Assembly: GCF_041146395.1 (NCBI RefSeq)
Contig: NC_090989.1
Coordinates: 280,146,343-280,210,342 of the forward strand
Reading direction: 5' to 3'
Source of the DNA: Eulemur rufifrons
Taxonomy: Eukaryota > Chordata > Mammalia > Primates > Lemuridae
DNA: 64,000 bases
The translations under genes and the position numbers were made by a program. The notes beneath the pieces were generated by a model, which was given only the letters and a program-made list of their open reading frames with translations, made no database searches and was not told the origin of the DNA. The stretch's first letter is position 1; the number at the start of each line of letters is the position of its first letter. Shown here one piece after another: positions 42,680-54,105 of this stretch.

Positions 42680-42800
42680 GAGTGAAATTTTAAACAGCTC
42701 ATTCCTGCTGCCCAATTTTCATTAATTGGATCTAAAAGGGTTTCTATTTTCTCCCTGAGCACTGATTGATCCAGCCGAGGTAAACAGCACCGCCAAAAAT
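42680..42800. promoter_or_regulatory. Candidate conserved non-coding element
   Basis: A repeat-free AT-rich block with ATTAATTGG (42,721-42,729), TGATTGAT (PBX/HOX-type, 42,763-42,770) and GTAAACA (FOX-type, 42,780-42,786), all within about 65 bp. This motif density resembles a developmental enhancer. Conservation is untested. Confidence 0.35.
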
Positions 42801-43479
42801 GGGGTGTGGGGTGCTGCTGCGGGAGACGGGATAGCTAATGTTACTTGACATTTACTCAGAGAGCGGGGGGAGGGAGGTGAGTCAGAGCCTCAGCCCACAG
42901 ACTCTGCCGAACAGCACACGCAGGCAGGCGGAGCGTAAGGGCTCCGAGAAGCCTCGGTTCCCCGACTTTGCAGGCTTCAGGGCTCCTGGGGGTTCTCCAC
43001 TCCCAGGAGGAGAGGGTCTCTGTGTTCTTCAATGGCTGTGCCTTTAGCTCTGGAGGTGGGACCCCTAGGATGCCGGCAAGGCTGAGCTGACGGCTTTCCT
43101 GCTTGTCACAGGGAGAGATTCCAATATATACAAATCCCTCTCTCTGGGGGAGCTCTTTGTAGTGGGGGGAGCTGGGATGGGGTGGGGTGGGGGTGAGAGG
43201 GAGGCAGGGAGAAAGGGCTGGGCGCTTAGTTTCTCCCTCCAGCCCACTCGCCAAGAAAAAGCCCTGCCCAGCAATCTTTGCCCCAGCTGCCTCAGTTTCC
43301 CCACTTGGAACTACACCAACTAGAGTTTGCAGGAGAGGTAATTGTGGTTTGGGAATCGCAGATCAAGGGGAGGATGACCAGTGAGCAGGTCTTGCTCTCT
43401 GCACTGGGTAGAAAAGAAGGACCAAGGAAGCTGCAGGCTCACCATCGCCACCAACCACAGTCACCTGCCATGTGCAGGG
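42801..43479. other. Unassigned sequence
   Basis: A G/T-rich patch lies near 43,157-43,195. No gene is recognised. Confidence 0.35.
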
Positions 43480-43565
43480 AAGTCATCTCTTTATTTGTTC
43501 AACACGTGTTTGCTGAGCACCTTCTCTCGGCCCAGCTCTTTGCTGGTTGCTGGGCCCCAGGCGGG
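43480..43565 (-). mobile_element. L2 terminal fragment
   Basis: 'tttgttcaacacgtgtttgc' and 'tgagcaccttctctcggccc' are the antisense L2 terminus. Confidence 0.65.
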
Positions 43566-43879
43566 AAGAGTCTGCCCAGCCCCGCTCCCTGCCTGGCCTG
43601 TGCCCTTCCCCTCACCCCTCCCCGCTCCCTGCTCTCTGGAGCTGTGGGTGCTGCGCTCTGCCATCTTGTAGATCTTCCTCCTTTTGACGCCTGCTCTTCA
43701 GAGCTGACTGTATTCCCTCCTCTTCTGGGAACCAATGGCCTTGATTTTCTGGGACTACCACATCCAAAACTAAGCCCATCCTTTCCCAAGCCTGCTCCTT
43801 CTCTTGAGTCCCATCTTAGAGGGGGTCCCTGCAGCCATACAGCCTTCTGAGCCAGACCTGGCCTTTGCCCCATAAACGC
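43566..43879. other. Unassigned pyrimidine-rich sequence
   Basis: No gene is recognised. Confidence 0.35.
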
Positions 43880-44094
43880 TCAAACACCAAGCTGTCTGGT
43901 TCCACCTCCCCAGCATCTCTCAGACCTGTCCTTCCCCCTACCACAGACCTGGTCCAGGCCACATCATCTTAGCTCCTGGCTGGGTCCTCAGCCTCTTGTC
44001 TGGCCCCTGAACACCATCCTGCACTCAGCAGCCCAGTGACATTTCATTGTGGATAACACTCCAGGGAGCAGCACTTTCCATGGCTTCTGGCTTC
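43880..44094 (+). mobile_element. L2-like fragment
   Basis: 'ctcagcctcttgtctggccc' and 'cagcagcccagtgacatttc' resemble the sense L2 body. Uncertain. Confidence 0.4.
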
Positions 44095-45120
44095 CACTGT
44101 TGCTGCGGAGAAGTCAGCTGTCAGTCTAACTGGGCGATCCCGAAAGTGAATCTGGCTGTTTTTCCCTGACTGCTTTTAGGAATGTTCTCTCCTTACCTTT
44201 GGTTTTCTACAGCTTCACTATGAAGGATTAAGGTGTGGACTCTTTTTATGTATTGTTCTTAGAACTCTTTGGGTGTCCTAAATCCATAGTTTGGTGTCTT
44301 CCATCAGTTCTGGAAAATTGTCAGCTATCATCTCTTAAACATTGTTTCTGCTCATTTTCTCCCTTTTCTAGAACTCCAATTAAACTCTATTTTCTATCCC
44401 CTCTGTCTCTTACTCTCTCCTTTTTTCCTATCTTTGTATCTCTCTGTAATGCATTCTGGATATTTTCTTTTGACCTATCTTCTTTTGTCCTAATTCTTTC
44501 TGTGGCTGCATTTAGCCCATTCTTAAACCCATCCATTGAGTATTAAAAAAAAAATACCTTATTATTTCAAAATATAATACACTGTATTAATGCACAAATT
44601 GCAAACATATAGCTTTGCAGAAGAGTGAAAAACAAATGTGTAGTTTGATGAACGCTTAGAAACCAAACATGTATGGGACCATCACCAACAGGTCAAGAAA
44701 TAAAATCGTTGGGTTTTAGATTTTGGTTATTGTAATGTTCATTTCTAGAGGTTTTATTTGGTTCTTTTATGAATTTGCTGTGTCACTTTTCATAGTTTTG
44801 TGTTCACTAGTGACATTTCAAGCTTGTCTTTTTATTTTATTATGTTCTTTTATAGTCTGTGTCTGCTAATTCCAATATCTGAAACTTTGGGGGGTCTATT
44901 GTTTTTGTTTCTTCTCATGGTGTCTTATTTTTTGTGTGTGCCTAGTTTTCTTTGCGTGTTGGTCATGGTGTTTGAAAAATTAAGTGCAGGGATAATATAA
45001 GGCATGGGATGACGCTACCTTTCTCCAGAGAATATTTTTGTTTGTTTGTTTCTACCACACCTTTGGATTTACCACCAGTAGAGACCCACCTTAATCCAAG
45101 CCTGAGAGTCCCTGGAAGAT
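44095..45120 (-). mobile_element. Ancient L1 fragment with nested piece
   Basis: 'ttctggaaaattgtcagcta', 'tagaactccaattaaactct', 'atattttcttttgacctatc', and, after an interruption, 'aggttttatttggttctttt' are collinear with an old L1 read in antisense. About 44,543-44,705 is a different AT-rich L1-like scrap (gtttgatgaacgcttagaaa...) inserted within it. No coding frame remains. Confidence 0.55.
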
Positions 45121-45819
45121 GTGAGTCACACAGACCCAGCTATAGTTTCTGGGGAGGGCTGGTCTACTTCCAGCCAGCCTCTCCCTGAGGATGTAGCCCT
45201 TGGGGCCCCAGATAATCATGGGAGGATATCCTATTAGGCATCTACATTCTGGGGGCCATGGGCCCTTGTTTATGTCCCCCTTGTCCTTCACAGATGGCAA
45301 CGGACAGGTTCCTCTGGACTTGGAGCAGCTCTTTAGGCAAAAGTGGCTTCCATGTTGTACTCTCTTTTCCAAGTGCCTGTTTTTCCTTCAGGTCTGGTAT
45401 GAAAATTTCTTACTCTCCTATAAGTTTTCAGTGCTTTTGAAAATATAGCTCTATTTCAGATGTAAGTTTTTAAGTTATGTTCAGCTGGAAAGCTGGTCAC
45501 AGTACCTGGGCCCACTATTACTAGAAGCCTGAGCTATCTTTCTGAACAGGAAATGTGGCCACAACTCTCCCCCAGGTAGAAGTCTTGAGGGGCTCCAGCT
45601 GCCTCCACTGAGGACCCCGCTCTTGACTGTGTCTCCCAGGGTCCTGGAAGACCTGGTCCTGGCCACTGTCTTCTGCAAGCTCACCTCTCACTCCTCCCTG
45701 GTGCTGTCTGCTTCAGTCACACTGAGCTGTTCTGGTCCCTGATGGCCATTGTCCTCTAAGAGTAGGTAGGTGCTGTTCCGTTCCTTCAGGTTGAGGAGGT
45801 TTCCCCTATCTTTTGGCCT
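45121..45819. other. Unassigned sequence
   Basis: This may be the degraded continuation of the L1 segment. No gene is recognised. Confidence 0.3.
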
Positions 45820-46035
45820 CACTGAGTCCTGCTTGCCTTCTAGGTCTCAGGTTAGACACCACCTCCTCCAGGAAGCCTGCCCTGACTGTCCCACCCACCT
45901 CCCTGCCTGGCCTGGGCTCCCACAGTTCCCTGCACATCCTCCCCTGGAGCACTGAACACACATTGGCCTATAATCACCTGCTTCCCTGAGACTGTGGGCT
46001 TGGCCAATATTTGTTGAATAAATGAATGGGTGCGT
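45820..46035 (+). mobile_element. L2 LINE 3' end
   Basis: 'caccacctcctccaggaagc', 'ctgccctgactgtcccacc' and 'atttgttgaataaatgaatg' run to the L2 terminus. Confidence 0.85.
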
Positions 46036-46389
46036 GGATAGATGGATGGCTTCTCACTCTTGCCCTGACATTGTCAATTGTCTATCTCTCGGGACCCGTA
46101 TCCCAACGCTGCCTGAAGTGCTAGTGCCTGGACAGAGGACCTGTCCCCTCCCAGTCCCCCTGCACCTGCCCTGCCAAGCCCTTTGCACAGAAAGGCTCCA
46201 GGCTGTTGCCAGCGTACACGTGCCTTGAGGCTGGTGCACTCCCCTGGCCCCTAAGCCAAGAACTGGGGCTGCAGGTACCAGGAAGAGGAGAATATACCAG
46301 AGGGGGCAGTTTTAATTCAAACCACAGGAAGCCCTGTTTCCTGTAAAATTCATTCCTGTGTACACAAATTCCAAAACCTGCAGGGGACG

Positions 46390-46515
46390 TGTCCAGTCCA
46401 GCGGTGACATCCTTGTCTCTGTGGGACCTTGAGCAGATGACTTGGCCACTCAGCACCTCAGTTTGCCCACCTGTAAGATGCGGGAACCAGAGTACTGATG
46501 GGGCGCCAGGCAGAG
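46390..46515 (-). mobile_element. MIR fragment
   Basis: 'gggaccttgagcagatgact' and 'gcacctcagtttgcccacct' with 'gtaagatgcggg' are antisense MIR. Confidence 0.75.
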
Positions 46516-46554
46516 GGGGCATTATCACCAGATGTCACTTATGTTTTTCCAAGT

Positions 46555-46700
46555 ATACGCCTTGCCCCGCACTCCGTGCTCCTCGGGGCCCCTCTTTGCC
46601 TGTGCCAGGCCCCTCTCTGGGACGCCCTTCCTCTCCCCTGACAGCCACAGCCGCCTGTCCATCCTTCAAGGCTGGGTTCTGCCTCCTCTGGACAGTTGGT
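46555..46700 (+). mobile_element. L2 LINE fragment
   Basis: 'gcccctctctgggacgccct' and 'ccatccttcaaggctgggtt' match sense L2. Confidence 0.6.
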
Positions 46701-46754
46701 GCTGAGCGCCCCGTTGCACGCAGGCCGTGCCAGCATCACCCTCCACGGGGGGGT

Positions 46755-46850
46755 GCCTCAGCATTCACTTGGAGCACTGACTGGGCACCAGCTGTATGCA
46801 GGGCCCCTTGCTGGGGACACAGCACTGAGTGAGACTTGTGAGGCCCGTGT
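46755..46850 (-). mobile_element. L2 terminal fragment
   Basis: 'cattcacttggagcactgac' and 'gctggggacacagcactgag' match antisense L2. Confidence 0.6.
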
Positions 46851-47001
46851 ACGCTCGCTCTTGGGCTGTGTCCCAGAGTCATCCTCGAAAGGCCAACAGC
46901 TTGGCTGGCCTCTTGGCAGTTCCCACCTCCCCTGACCCTTGGCTGTCACTCAGAGGTGGGTGGTGGGACGCGCGTGGGGCGCAGGTGGCAGAGAAGCACC
47001 A

Positions 47002-47100
47002 TTTCCTGCTGGGATTTGCAGGAGTGATGCTAACACCCTCAAATATTGTAAAGTGCTTTAAAATATAGAAACTGTTTTCCCTACATCCTCATACTGGTCT
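47002..47100 (+). repeat. Local direct repeat, copy 1
   Basis: It pairs with 47,646-47,746. The first 35 bases (starting tttcctgctgggat) differ at three positions. The shared 'gctttaaaata' block follows after a short divergent stretch. The later part resembles the 5' end of a MIR3-like element, but the first 30 bases do not fit any MIR. Confidence 0.75.
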
Positions 47101-47149
47101 CTAGCCGTGCTTGGAGCCCCAGGACTTCTGCAGCTCGTCCTCCTTGTCC

Positions 47150-47250
47150 CCTCCACTAGCACGGAAGCCCCATGAGGGCAGGAAGTTTGTCTCTTTGGTT
47201 CACCAGTGCCTGGCACATGGCAGAACTTAGGGTGAGTTTACTGAAATTCC
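47150..47250 (+). mobile_element. L2 LINE 3' end
   Basis: 'gccccatgagggcaggaagt' and 'cagtgcctggcacatggca' form the sense L2 terminus. It lies between the two direct-repeat copies. Confidence 0.75.
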
Positions 47251-47339
47251 ACATTTCTCTTAAATCCAGGCTGGGACCTTCTGCTTCTTTCTGTGTCGGA
47301 CCCGAGGGCTGTGAACAGCTGCTGGCCACCCGCCTTCCC

Positions 47340-47480
47340 ATAAAACGGAGCTAATGACAATAAAGTCTTCTGGGAAGGACCGGTGTGGATGAGATGTGAC
47401 CGTCCGTGTAGGACCCTGAGCGTGGCCTGGCACACAGCAAGTGGTCAGTGGTGTCTGCCATTGGTATTATTTGGGGGTTT
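47340..47480 (-). mobile_element. MIR fragment
   Basis: 'aaaacggagctaatgacaat' and 'agcgtggcctggcacacagc' are antisense MIR. Confidence 0.65.
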
Positions 47481-47645
47481 GCTCCCCACCTCAATCTCAA
47501 TGAGACTTCGGGCCAACCACGTCACAACCGTGCCTCATTCCCCTCCGTCAAGAGGAGACGTGCTGTGGCCCGCACTAGGCCCTGGACGGATCCCAAAGGC
47601 ACACAGAAACCTGTTAGCCAATGCTTGCATGTACGGAGGAGTGTG

Positions 47646-47746
47646 TTTCCTGCTGGGATCTGCAGGAATGATGGTAACATTCGTTGCACTTCGTAAAGCG
47701 CTTTAAAATAAAGTAAATGCTTTCTCTACGTTCCCATAGCTTGTCT
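47646..47746 (+). repeat. Local direct repeat, copy 2
   Basis: Offset 644 bp from copy 1 in the same orientation. It leads directly into a MIR-like body (47,747-47,860), so this copy may be the complete parent. Confidence 0.75.
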
Positions 47747-47860
47747 CGGTTATGGGGGACAGGGTGGGATCGATCGTTTTACAGATGAGAACCAAGTCCG
47801 GAGAGGGACAGTGGCTGCCCAAGGTCACACAGCTAGTCCGTGGACCTCCCCCACCTAGCT
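47747..47860 (+). mobile_element. MIR SINE
   Basis: 'tcgttttacagatgagaacc' and 'cccaaggtcacacagctagt' are the MIR 3' half, well preserved. Confidence 0.85.
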
Positions 47861-48194
47861 GGGCAGCAGGAGAGAGAGGACCAGGGGAGGGTTTGCCGGC
47901 CTCTCCAGCTGGCCTGCCGTGGTGTCAGGGTGGGCATGCCTGAAGCTCCAGAAACGTCTCTGGCTGGGGAAGGAGGACTGCCCTGAGCTTGGAGCCCAGA
48001 AGTCTGTCCTTCGATTCAACTGCACTCTGGACAGAGACCTGAGTCCGTGGCTTCTTTGTCTCTTTACTTCACCTCCTGCGTCCAAACCTCAGCCCACTGG
48101 CTCCGTGCATATCGGTCCACACCCTCTCCATCTTCACCATCTCCCTCTGGAAGGCCGCATGCTGCAGCTCTGCAGCTGAGCAAAACATGCCCCT

Positions 48195-48473
48195 GCTCTT
48201 TTTCTCCTCTATCACCCGGGCTGGGGTACAGTAGCACGATCATAGCTCACTGCAGCCTCAAACCCCTGGGCTCAAGGGATCCCCCTGCCTCAGTCTCCTG
48301 AATAGCTGGGACTACAGGTGTGTACCACCACGCATGGCTAATTTTATTTTTTATAAGACAGAGTCTTGCTATGTTGCCCAGGCTGGCCTCAAATTCCTGG
48401 CCTCGAGGGATCCTCTGGCTTCAACCTCCCAGAGTGCTGGGATTGCAGGTGTGAGCCATGGCATCCGGCCAGG
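48195..48473 (-). mobile_element. Old dimeric Alu (AluJ-like)
   Basis: Antisense Alu from 'tatcacccgggctggggtac' through 'actgcagcctcaaacccctg' to 'gtgagccatggcatccggcc'. The T-rich tail lead is degraded. No clear target duplication is visible. Confidence 0.9.
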
Positions 48474-48479
48474 TGCTGC

Positions 48480-48960
48480 TGCTTAAGCACCCAATGGCCC
48501 TGTGCATCCTTCTGCTTCCACGCTGGGCTCCCGGCATGTATGGTCTGCTGCTCCCTCCTGGCCTCATCTCCCCCACTGCACTCCAGCCACGGGGCTTTGG
48601 TCTATCCCCCACCTCAGGGTTTCGTGCTGGTGGTTCCACGAACTGAAATTCTTTTCCATGCACTCCGCAAGGCCGCCTCCCTCTCAGCCTTCAGTTCCTG
48701 GTTTAAATGTTGCCTCCTTAGAGGGTCCCTCCCTGATCAAGCTATTTAAAATAGATCTTTCTGTTATTTTTCTTCTTTCCTATGTTCTCACCTGCAGTGC
48801 TTGTTGCCACTTCCTCCCTTCCTTGTCTGTCTTGTTCGGGCTCCACCTCTGCTCCTGGGAGCGGCTTGCCAGGAGGCAGGACTTAGGGAACCTTTGCACG
48901 TTCATTGCTTGGCACAGGCCAAGCACCTGGTAGCTGCTCAATGGATATTTTTTGGGTAAA
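48480..48960 (+). mobile_element. L2 LINE 3' region
   Basis: 'tggtttaaatgttgcctcct', 'tagagggtccctccctgatc' and 'tagctgctcaatggatattt' are sense L2. The Alu is inserted at its 5' side. Confidence 0.8.
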
Positions 48961-49964
48961 GAAACATATTCATCCATAAACTAGTGGTAGCACACACTTC
49001 GTGGGGTTGTTTGAGCTTTCAGTGGGGTGGTGCCTGGGACCACCCGGAACACAGCTCCTGGCACAGAACAGGGGATTGCAGATGGTGGCTCCATGGCCGG
49101 AGTCACCCCCCTGGACTGGAAGCTCCTGGATGCAGGGCCCTGGATCCCAAATCCCTACCGTGCCTGCTTGAATGAGAGATTTACCAGACAGAGAAATAGG
49201 GTTAGTCATTGTCCTCAGCTATTGTTTTTGTTGCCTAGGAACTGCCCCTCCTCCCCTAGAGGTGAGTGACTTTGTGGAGTGGGGAACAAGGAGCAAATGA
49301 CCCAGAAAGCAGAATGGGCTGCGCAGCAGGCAGAGGGAGAGGGGGCACTGAGGGGCCTCAGTTTTGCGGGACCCAGAGCTGGGGTAGGTGCTGGGTCCCT
49401 ATTGGGGTAGAATTGAGATTCACAAGGATTTCCCTGGTGTCCGCAACTTACAGAAGGAGTTTAACATGAGGAAATGCTAACTCCTGCATTTTGGCTCCAA
49501 AAATCAGTGGAAGATGGGGGAGGGGGATGGGACCTAACCACAGCGCCTCTGGAAGCTCCAGGGCCCGTGGGTCGGCTACAGCTTAGTATGGGCCCCAGGG
49601 GTCCCCAGATGGCCAGTCAGCCCCTCAGAGCCGCCCAGGGTAGGGTCTCTGGGGGTACTTGGGGTCCACACTGTAGGTCCCTGGGGCCTGATGCAGTGCT
49701 CCAGTCACCACACAGGCTCTGCTCCGCCGGGACCCTGCCCTTGCCATTCTGTCCTGGACCCTCACCAAGTTCTTGCCCTGGTGGAGGAAGCCATGGGGGG
49801 GCTTCCTCTCGAAGCTGGGTCCCGCCTGGCAATAGGTGCAGCAGGCACAGGAACTCAGGGGTCCTGGGCCACCGGGAGTCCCCAGGTAAGGGCTAAACAT
49901 CAGAAAGGCCGTTTCTCTGCTGGGGCTGCTGCCATCATACCGGCAGCAGTAGTGCAAATGGCAG
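48961..49964. other. Unassigned sequence
   Basis: GC-rich and unique-looking, with no supported gene. A MIR scrap may lie near 49,000-49,090. Confidence 0.4.
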
Positions 49965-50240
49965 TGAGAGTGACAATGACAACAATAAAGGCAGTAATGA
50001 CCAGACTTTATGGAGTGCCAAGACTGTGCTTCATGCTGTGCTGAGTCCCTTACAAGGAGCATCCCGCATCATTCTCACAGTGGGCCTAGGAGGTGGCTTT
50101 TGTCACTCTCTCTATTTCATAGAAAAACTCACACTTGGAGCTGAGGGGACTTGCCCAACGTCACCCTGTGGGTACACAGTGGGGGCAGGGGGTGCTCCAG
50201 CCCAGAATCTGGCTCCCAAGTCAGTGCTCTCACCTGCCCA
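49965..50240 (+). mobile_element. MIR SINE (near full length)
   Basis: 'gactttatggagtgccaaga', 'ctgagtcccttacaagga', 'cattctcacagtgggcctag' and 'acttgcccaacgtcaccctg' cover almost the whole consensus. Confidence 0.8.
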
Positions 50241-50504
50241 CCTGGCTGCCTCCTTTTTGTCCACCTTCTCCCTCCGGCCTGTGCTCATGCCCCTGCTCTT
50301 ACTGCCTTTCTCTGTCACTCTGCCTCAGAGCGGGGCAGAGGTGAGGCATCACGTCACTCAGCCCATCCAAGCCCAATGCAAGTTTTGACACTTCTCTGAA
50401 CTTCCTCCCCGAGGGCCTCCCTGACCAGGCCACTCCTCTTATCTTCCAGGGCCAGGAAAAGAGCCAGGGCTTTGGAGTCTCTCAGATCTGGACTAAAATG
50501 TTGC
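50241..50504. other. Unassigned sequence
   Basis: 'ctctgaacttcctccccgag' may be an L2 scrap near 50,395. No gene is seen. Confidence 0.3.
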
Positions 50505-51559
50505 GTCTGTGCACCTATTCAAAACCCCTCATGGTTAATATCATACTTCATGGTGAATGGCTAAAAACTTTTACCCTAAGATCAGGAACAAGACAAGGAT
50601 GCCCACTCTTGCCACATCTATTCAACGATGTACTGGGGGTTCTAGCCAGGGCAATTAGGCAAGAAAAATAAATAAAATCATCAAGATTAGGAAAGAACAT
50701 GTAAAATTATCTTTATCTGCAGATAAGATCTTACATATAGAAAATCATAAGGAATCTACCCATATACATTATTAGAAATAATGAATGAGTTTAGCAAGGT
50801 TGCAGGATAAAAGATCGATATACAAGATTGATTGTATTTCTGTGCATTAGCAATGAACACTCTGAAAATGAAATTAAGAAAACAATTCCATCTGCATTAG
50901 CATCAAAAACAATAAAATACTTAGGAATAAATTTAACAAAAGAAGTGTAAAATTTGTACACTGGAAAGCATAAAACATTGTTGAAAGAAATTAAAAGTAG
51001 GCCTAAACAAATGGAAAGCCATCCTGTGTCTGTGGATTAGAAGACTTAATATTGTTAAAATGGCAATACCAACTGCACTGATTTACAGATTCAATGCAAT
51101 CTTTCTCAAAATTCCATTTGTTTTTTTGCAAAAATTGACAAGCTGATCCTAAAATTTATATGGAAATGCAAGAGACCCGGAATAGCCAGACAATCTTGAA
51201 AAAGAAGAATAAAATTGGAGAACTCACACTTTCCAATTCCAAAACTTACTGCACAGCTATAGTAATCAAGACTGTGTGGCACTGATATAAGAATAGACTG
51301 TAGATCAATGGAATAGAATCGCAAGCCCAGAAATAACCCCATACGTTTATGTTCAATTGATTCTTGCCAAGGGTGCTCAGACCATTCAATAAAGGAAAGA
51401 ATAGTCTTCAGCAAATGGTGTGGACAACTGGATAACCACATCAAAAGAATGAAATTGGATCCCAACCTCACACCATATACAGAAGTTAACTCAAAATAGA
51501 TCATAGACTTAAATGTAAGAATGAAAACTATAAAATTTTTGGATAAAAACAGAGAAGTA
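50505..51559 (+). mobile_element. Old L1, ORF2-derived 5' segment
   Basis: Reverse-transcriptase-domain coding is still readable. Just after 50,580 one frame gives [10 protein letters not shown] and then VLARAIRQE, the L1 ORF2 fingers/palm region, before a stop. Downstream sequence is AT-rich degraded ORF2 with many stops, so the copy cannot be functional. It is interrupted by an Alu at 51,560 and continues beyond it. Confidence 0.9.
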
Positions 51560-51859
51560 GGCCAGGTGTGGTAGCTCACACCTGTAATCCTAGCACTCTG
51601 GGAGGATGAGATGGGAGGATCACTTGATGCCAGGATTTCAAGACCAGCCTGAGCAAGACCCCGTCTCTACTAAAAATAGAAAAATTAACTGGGTGTGGTG
51701 GTGCATGCCTACAATTCCAACAACTCAGGAGGCTGATGCAGGATAATTGCTTGAGCCCAGGAGTTTGAGGTTGCTGTGAGCTAGGCTGATGTCATGGCAC
51801 TCTAGCCTGGGTGACGGAGTGAGATTCTGTCTCAAAAAAAAAAAAAAAAAAAAAAACCC
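51560..51859 (+). mobile_element. Lemur-type Alu inserted in L1
   Basis: It starts 'ggccaggtgtggtagctcac', has right-arm text 'gttgctgtgagctaggctga', and ends in a long poly-A. It is flanked by 'aacagagaagta' (51,548-51,559) and 'aacatagaagta' (51,860-51,871), a 12-bp target duplication with one mismatch. The Alu therefore postdates the L1. Confidence 0.95.
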
Positions 51860-52972
51860 AACATAGAAGTAAATCCTTGTGACCTTGGATTAGGCATATG
51901 ACACCAAAAACATGGGGACAAAAAAAATAAATAAACAAATGGACTTCATCAAAATTAAAATCTTTTGTGCTTCAAAGGACACCAACAAAGTGAAAAGACA
52001 ACCCATAGACTCAGAGAAAAATTTTGCAGATCACATATCTGATAAGGGACTTATATCCAGAATATATAAAGAACTCTTATAACCCACTCACAAAATATAA
52101 GTAATCCAATTTAAAAATGGGCAAAGGATTCAAATAGACATTCCTCCACAGAAGACATAAAAATTGCAATGAACACGTTAAAAGATGCTCAAGACCATTA
52201 GTCATTAGGGAAATGCAAATCAAAACCATGAGATACCACTTGACCCCTGTAGGATGACTAAAATTAAAAAGATGGACAGAAACAAGTGTTGGTGAGGATG
52301 TGGAGAAATTGGAACCTTTAGACATTGCTGGTACGGTTGTAAAATGATGCAGTTACTTTGGAAAACAGTTTGGCAATTCCCCGAAATGTTAAACACGGAG
52401 TTCCTATGACCCAGCAATCCTACTCCTAGGTATATACTCAAGAGAATTGAAAACATACATTCCCATAAACACTTATCCTTGAATGTTCATTGCACCACTA
52501 TTCCTAATAGCCAAAAGGCGGAGGCAACCCAAATGCCCATCAACTGATGAACAGAACAATAAAATGTGGTCTATCACACAGTGGAATATTACTTGGCAAT
52601 AAATAGGAATAAAGTACTGACATATGATATGATGTGGATGAACTTTGAAAGTAGCTAAATACTAACGAAAGCAGTTGGACACAGAAGGCCACACACTGTG
52701 TGACTCCATTTATATGACATGTTCCCAACCGGCAAAGCCACAGAGAGGGACCGCAGATCAGCGGTTGCCAGGGGTGGGAGGGCAGAGCAGGGAGCGAGTG
52801 GGGATGGGCAGGGAGTTTCTTTCCGGGGCAGTGAAAATGTTCTGAAATTGGACAGTGGCAATGGTTGCACAGCTCTGTGAATATGCTAGAAACCGTTGAG
52901 TTGCACACTTTAAAAAGGGGGACTTTATGGCATGTGAATTATATCTCCATAAAGCTGCTATTAAAAAAAGGG
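51860..52972 (+). mobile_element. Old L1, 3' region to terminus
   Basis: 'gggcaaaggattcaaataga', 'gtgttggtgaggatgtggag' and 'caattccccgaaatgttaaa', then 'tgtgaattatatctccataa' and an A-rich end. This is the full 3' end of an L1M-class copy, of the same insertion as 50,505-51,559. Confidence 0.9.
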
Positions 52973-53924
52973 AGGGGGGAGGGGAGTCAACTCTAACCCA
53001 CAGGAAATGTGGGGACAGAGAAACGGGCTAAACGGCACCGTGAGGAGGCAAAGGGACAGATCTAGCCGCAGGCACCCAACAGGACCACCGACCCTGTTTC
53101 TTCAATAAGCCAGCCGCATGAGATTAGCAAATTTAAAAAAGGTAACAGGACATAACATCCCAATGCCATGTGTGGGCGTTACTTGGACCCTAATTCGAAC
53201 AAATCGTCTGGAACATGACATTGATGAGAATATTCAGGAAGTTAGATTATGCCCTGGGGATTAGATGACACCACGGAGGAGCCTGTATTAGAATCCTAAC
53301 CCACTGGGCTCTGAGCCCCGGCTCTCACCTCCTTGTGTCCCTGTGGGCCCAGCAGTTGTCACCTGTGTGTGAGTGAGAGAGAGAGAGAGAGAGAGAGAAA
53401 GGGAGGCAGGGAGGGAGAGCTGTGAGTGAGTCTGCCTCTCTGAGGCCAGCCGAGGCCCATTCCAAGGTGGAGTTTGTTTTCTCTCCTGCGAGGGCACAGT
53501 AGACGCTGGGATGTCCTCTGAGTCGTCCACAGCCCTCACACAGGCCCCTCAGTCTGTGCTGAGCCCTCCGCCTCTGCCCCAGGTCACCTCTGCCCCCCAC
53601 TCCGGATGTCTAGGAGCCAGCCGCAGCAGCCCAGGCAGCCGGACAATGGGCCCTTTGGAGGCTGGGCCAGGGCCCGGGCCTCAGCTGTGGGCTGTGGCCG
53701 AGGCCACCACAGAAGGCTGCTTGTGGCTGGGCCGGGCGGCAGCCAGAAATAGGTCCTGCCGGGCGCTCGCTCCTGCAAGCCCTGCCCTGGGCTCGCCCGG
53801 GAACGTGGGTGTTTGTGGAGCTGAGGGGAGGAGATCTTAGTCAGGAAAGCGGGTCTGTCTTTGGAGGCAGGGAAGAAGCTGGACCCCAGCCCACGCCTTC
53901 AGTGCAGGGGGGCGGGGAGCACAG
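52973..53924. other. Unassigned sequence with (GA)n
   Basis: It includes (GA)n at about 53,369-53,400. The remainder has no recognised gene or repeat. The open frames are low complexity around the GA tract. Confidence 0.45.
53369..53400 (+). repeat. (GA)n microsatellite
   Basis: About 15 GA units follow a 'gtgtgtgagtgagag' lead. Confidence 0.95.
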
Positions 53925-54105
53925 GCTCCTGAGTCCCTCAGGTTCAAATCTTGGCCCTGCCCAGCCAGCTGTGTGCTCAGCATGCCAGGCCAGTCATTCC
54001 CCTCCCTGAGCCTCTCTTTGCTCATCTGTATGATGGGGACGAATCGTGACAACTCCTTCCCAGGGCGTGTGGATTCCAGGAGATGCCCCCAGCACCAGAG
54101 CTCTG
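53925..54105 (-). mobile_element. MIR SINE
   Basis: 'ctcaggttcaaatcttggcc', 'tgagcctctctttgctcatc' and 'atgatggggacgaatcg' run through an antisense MIR. Confidence 0.8.

Noticed and set aside
51106..51579. 157-codon minus-strand frame
   Set aside because: Antisense of degraded L1 ORF2 and of the Alu boundary, so it is a shadow of a retrotransposon.
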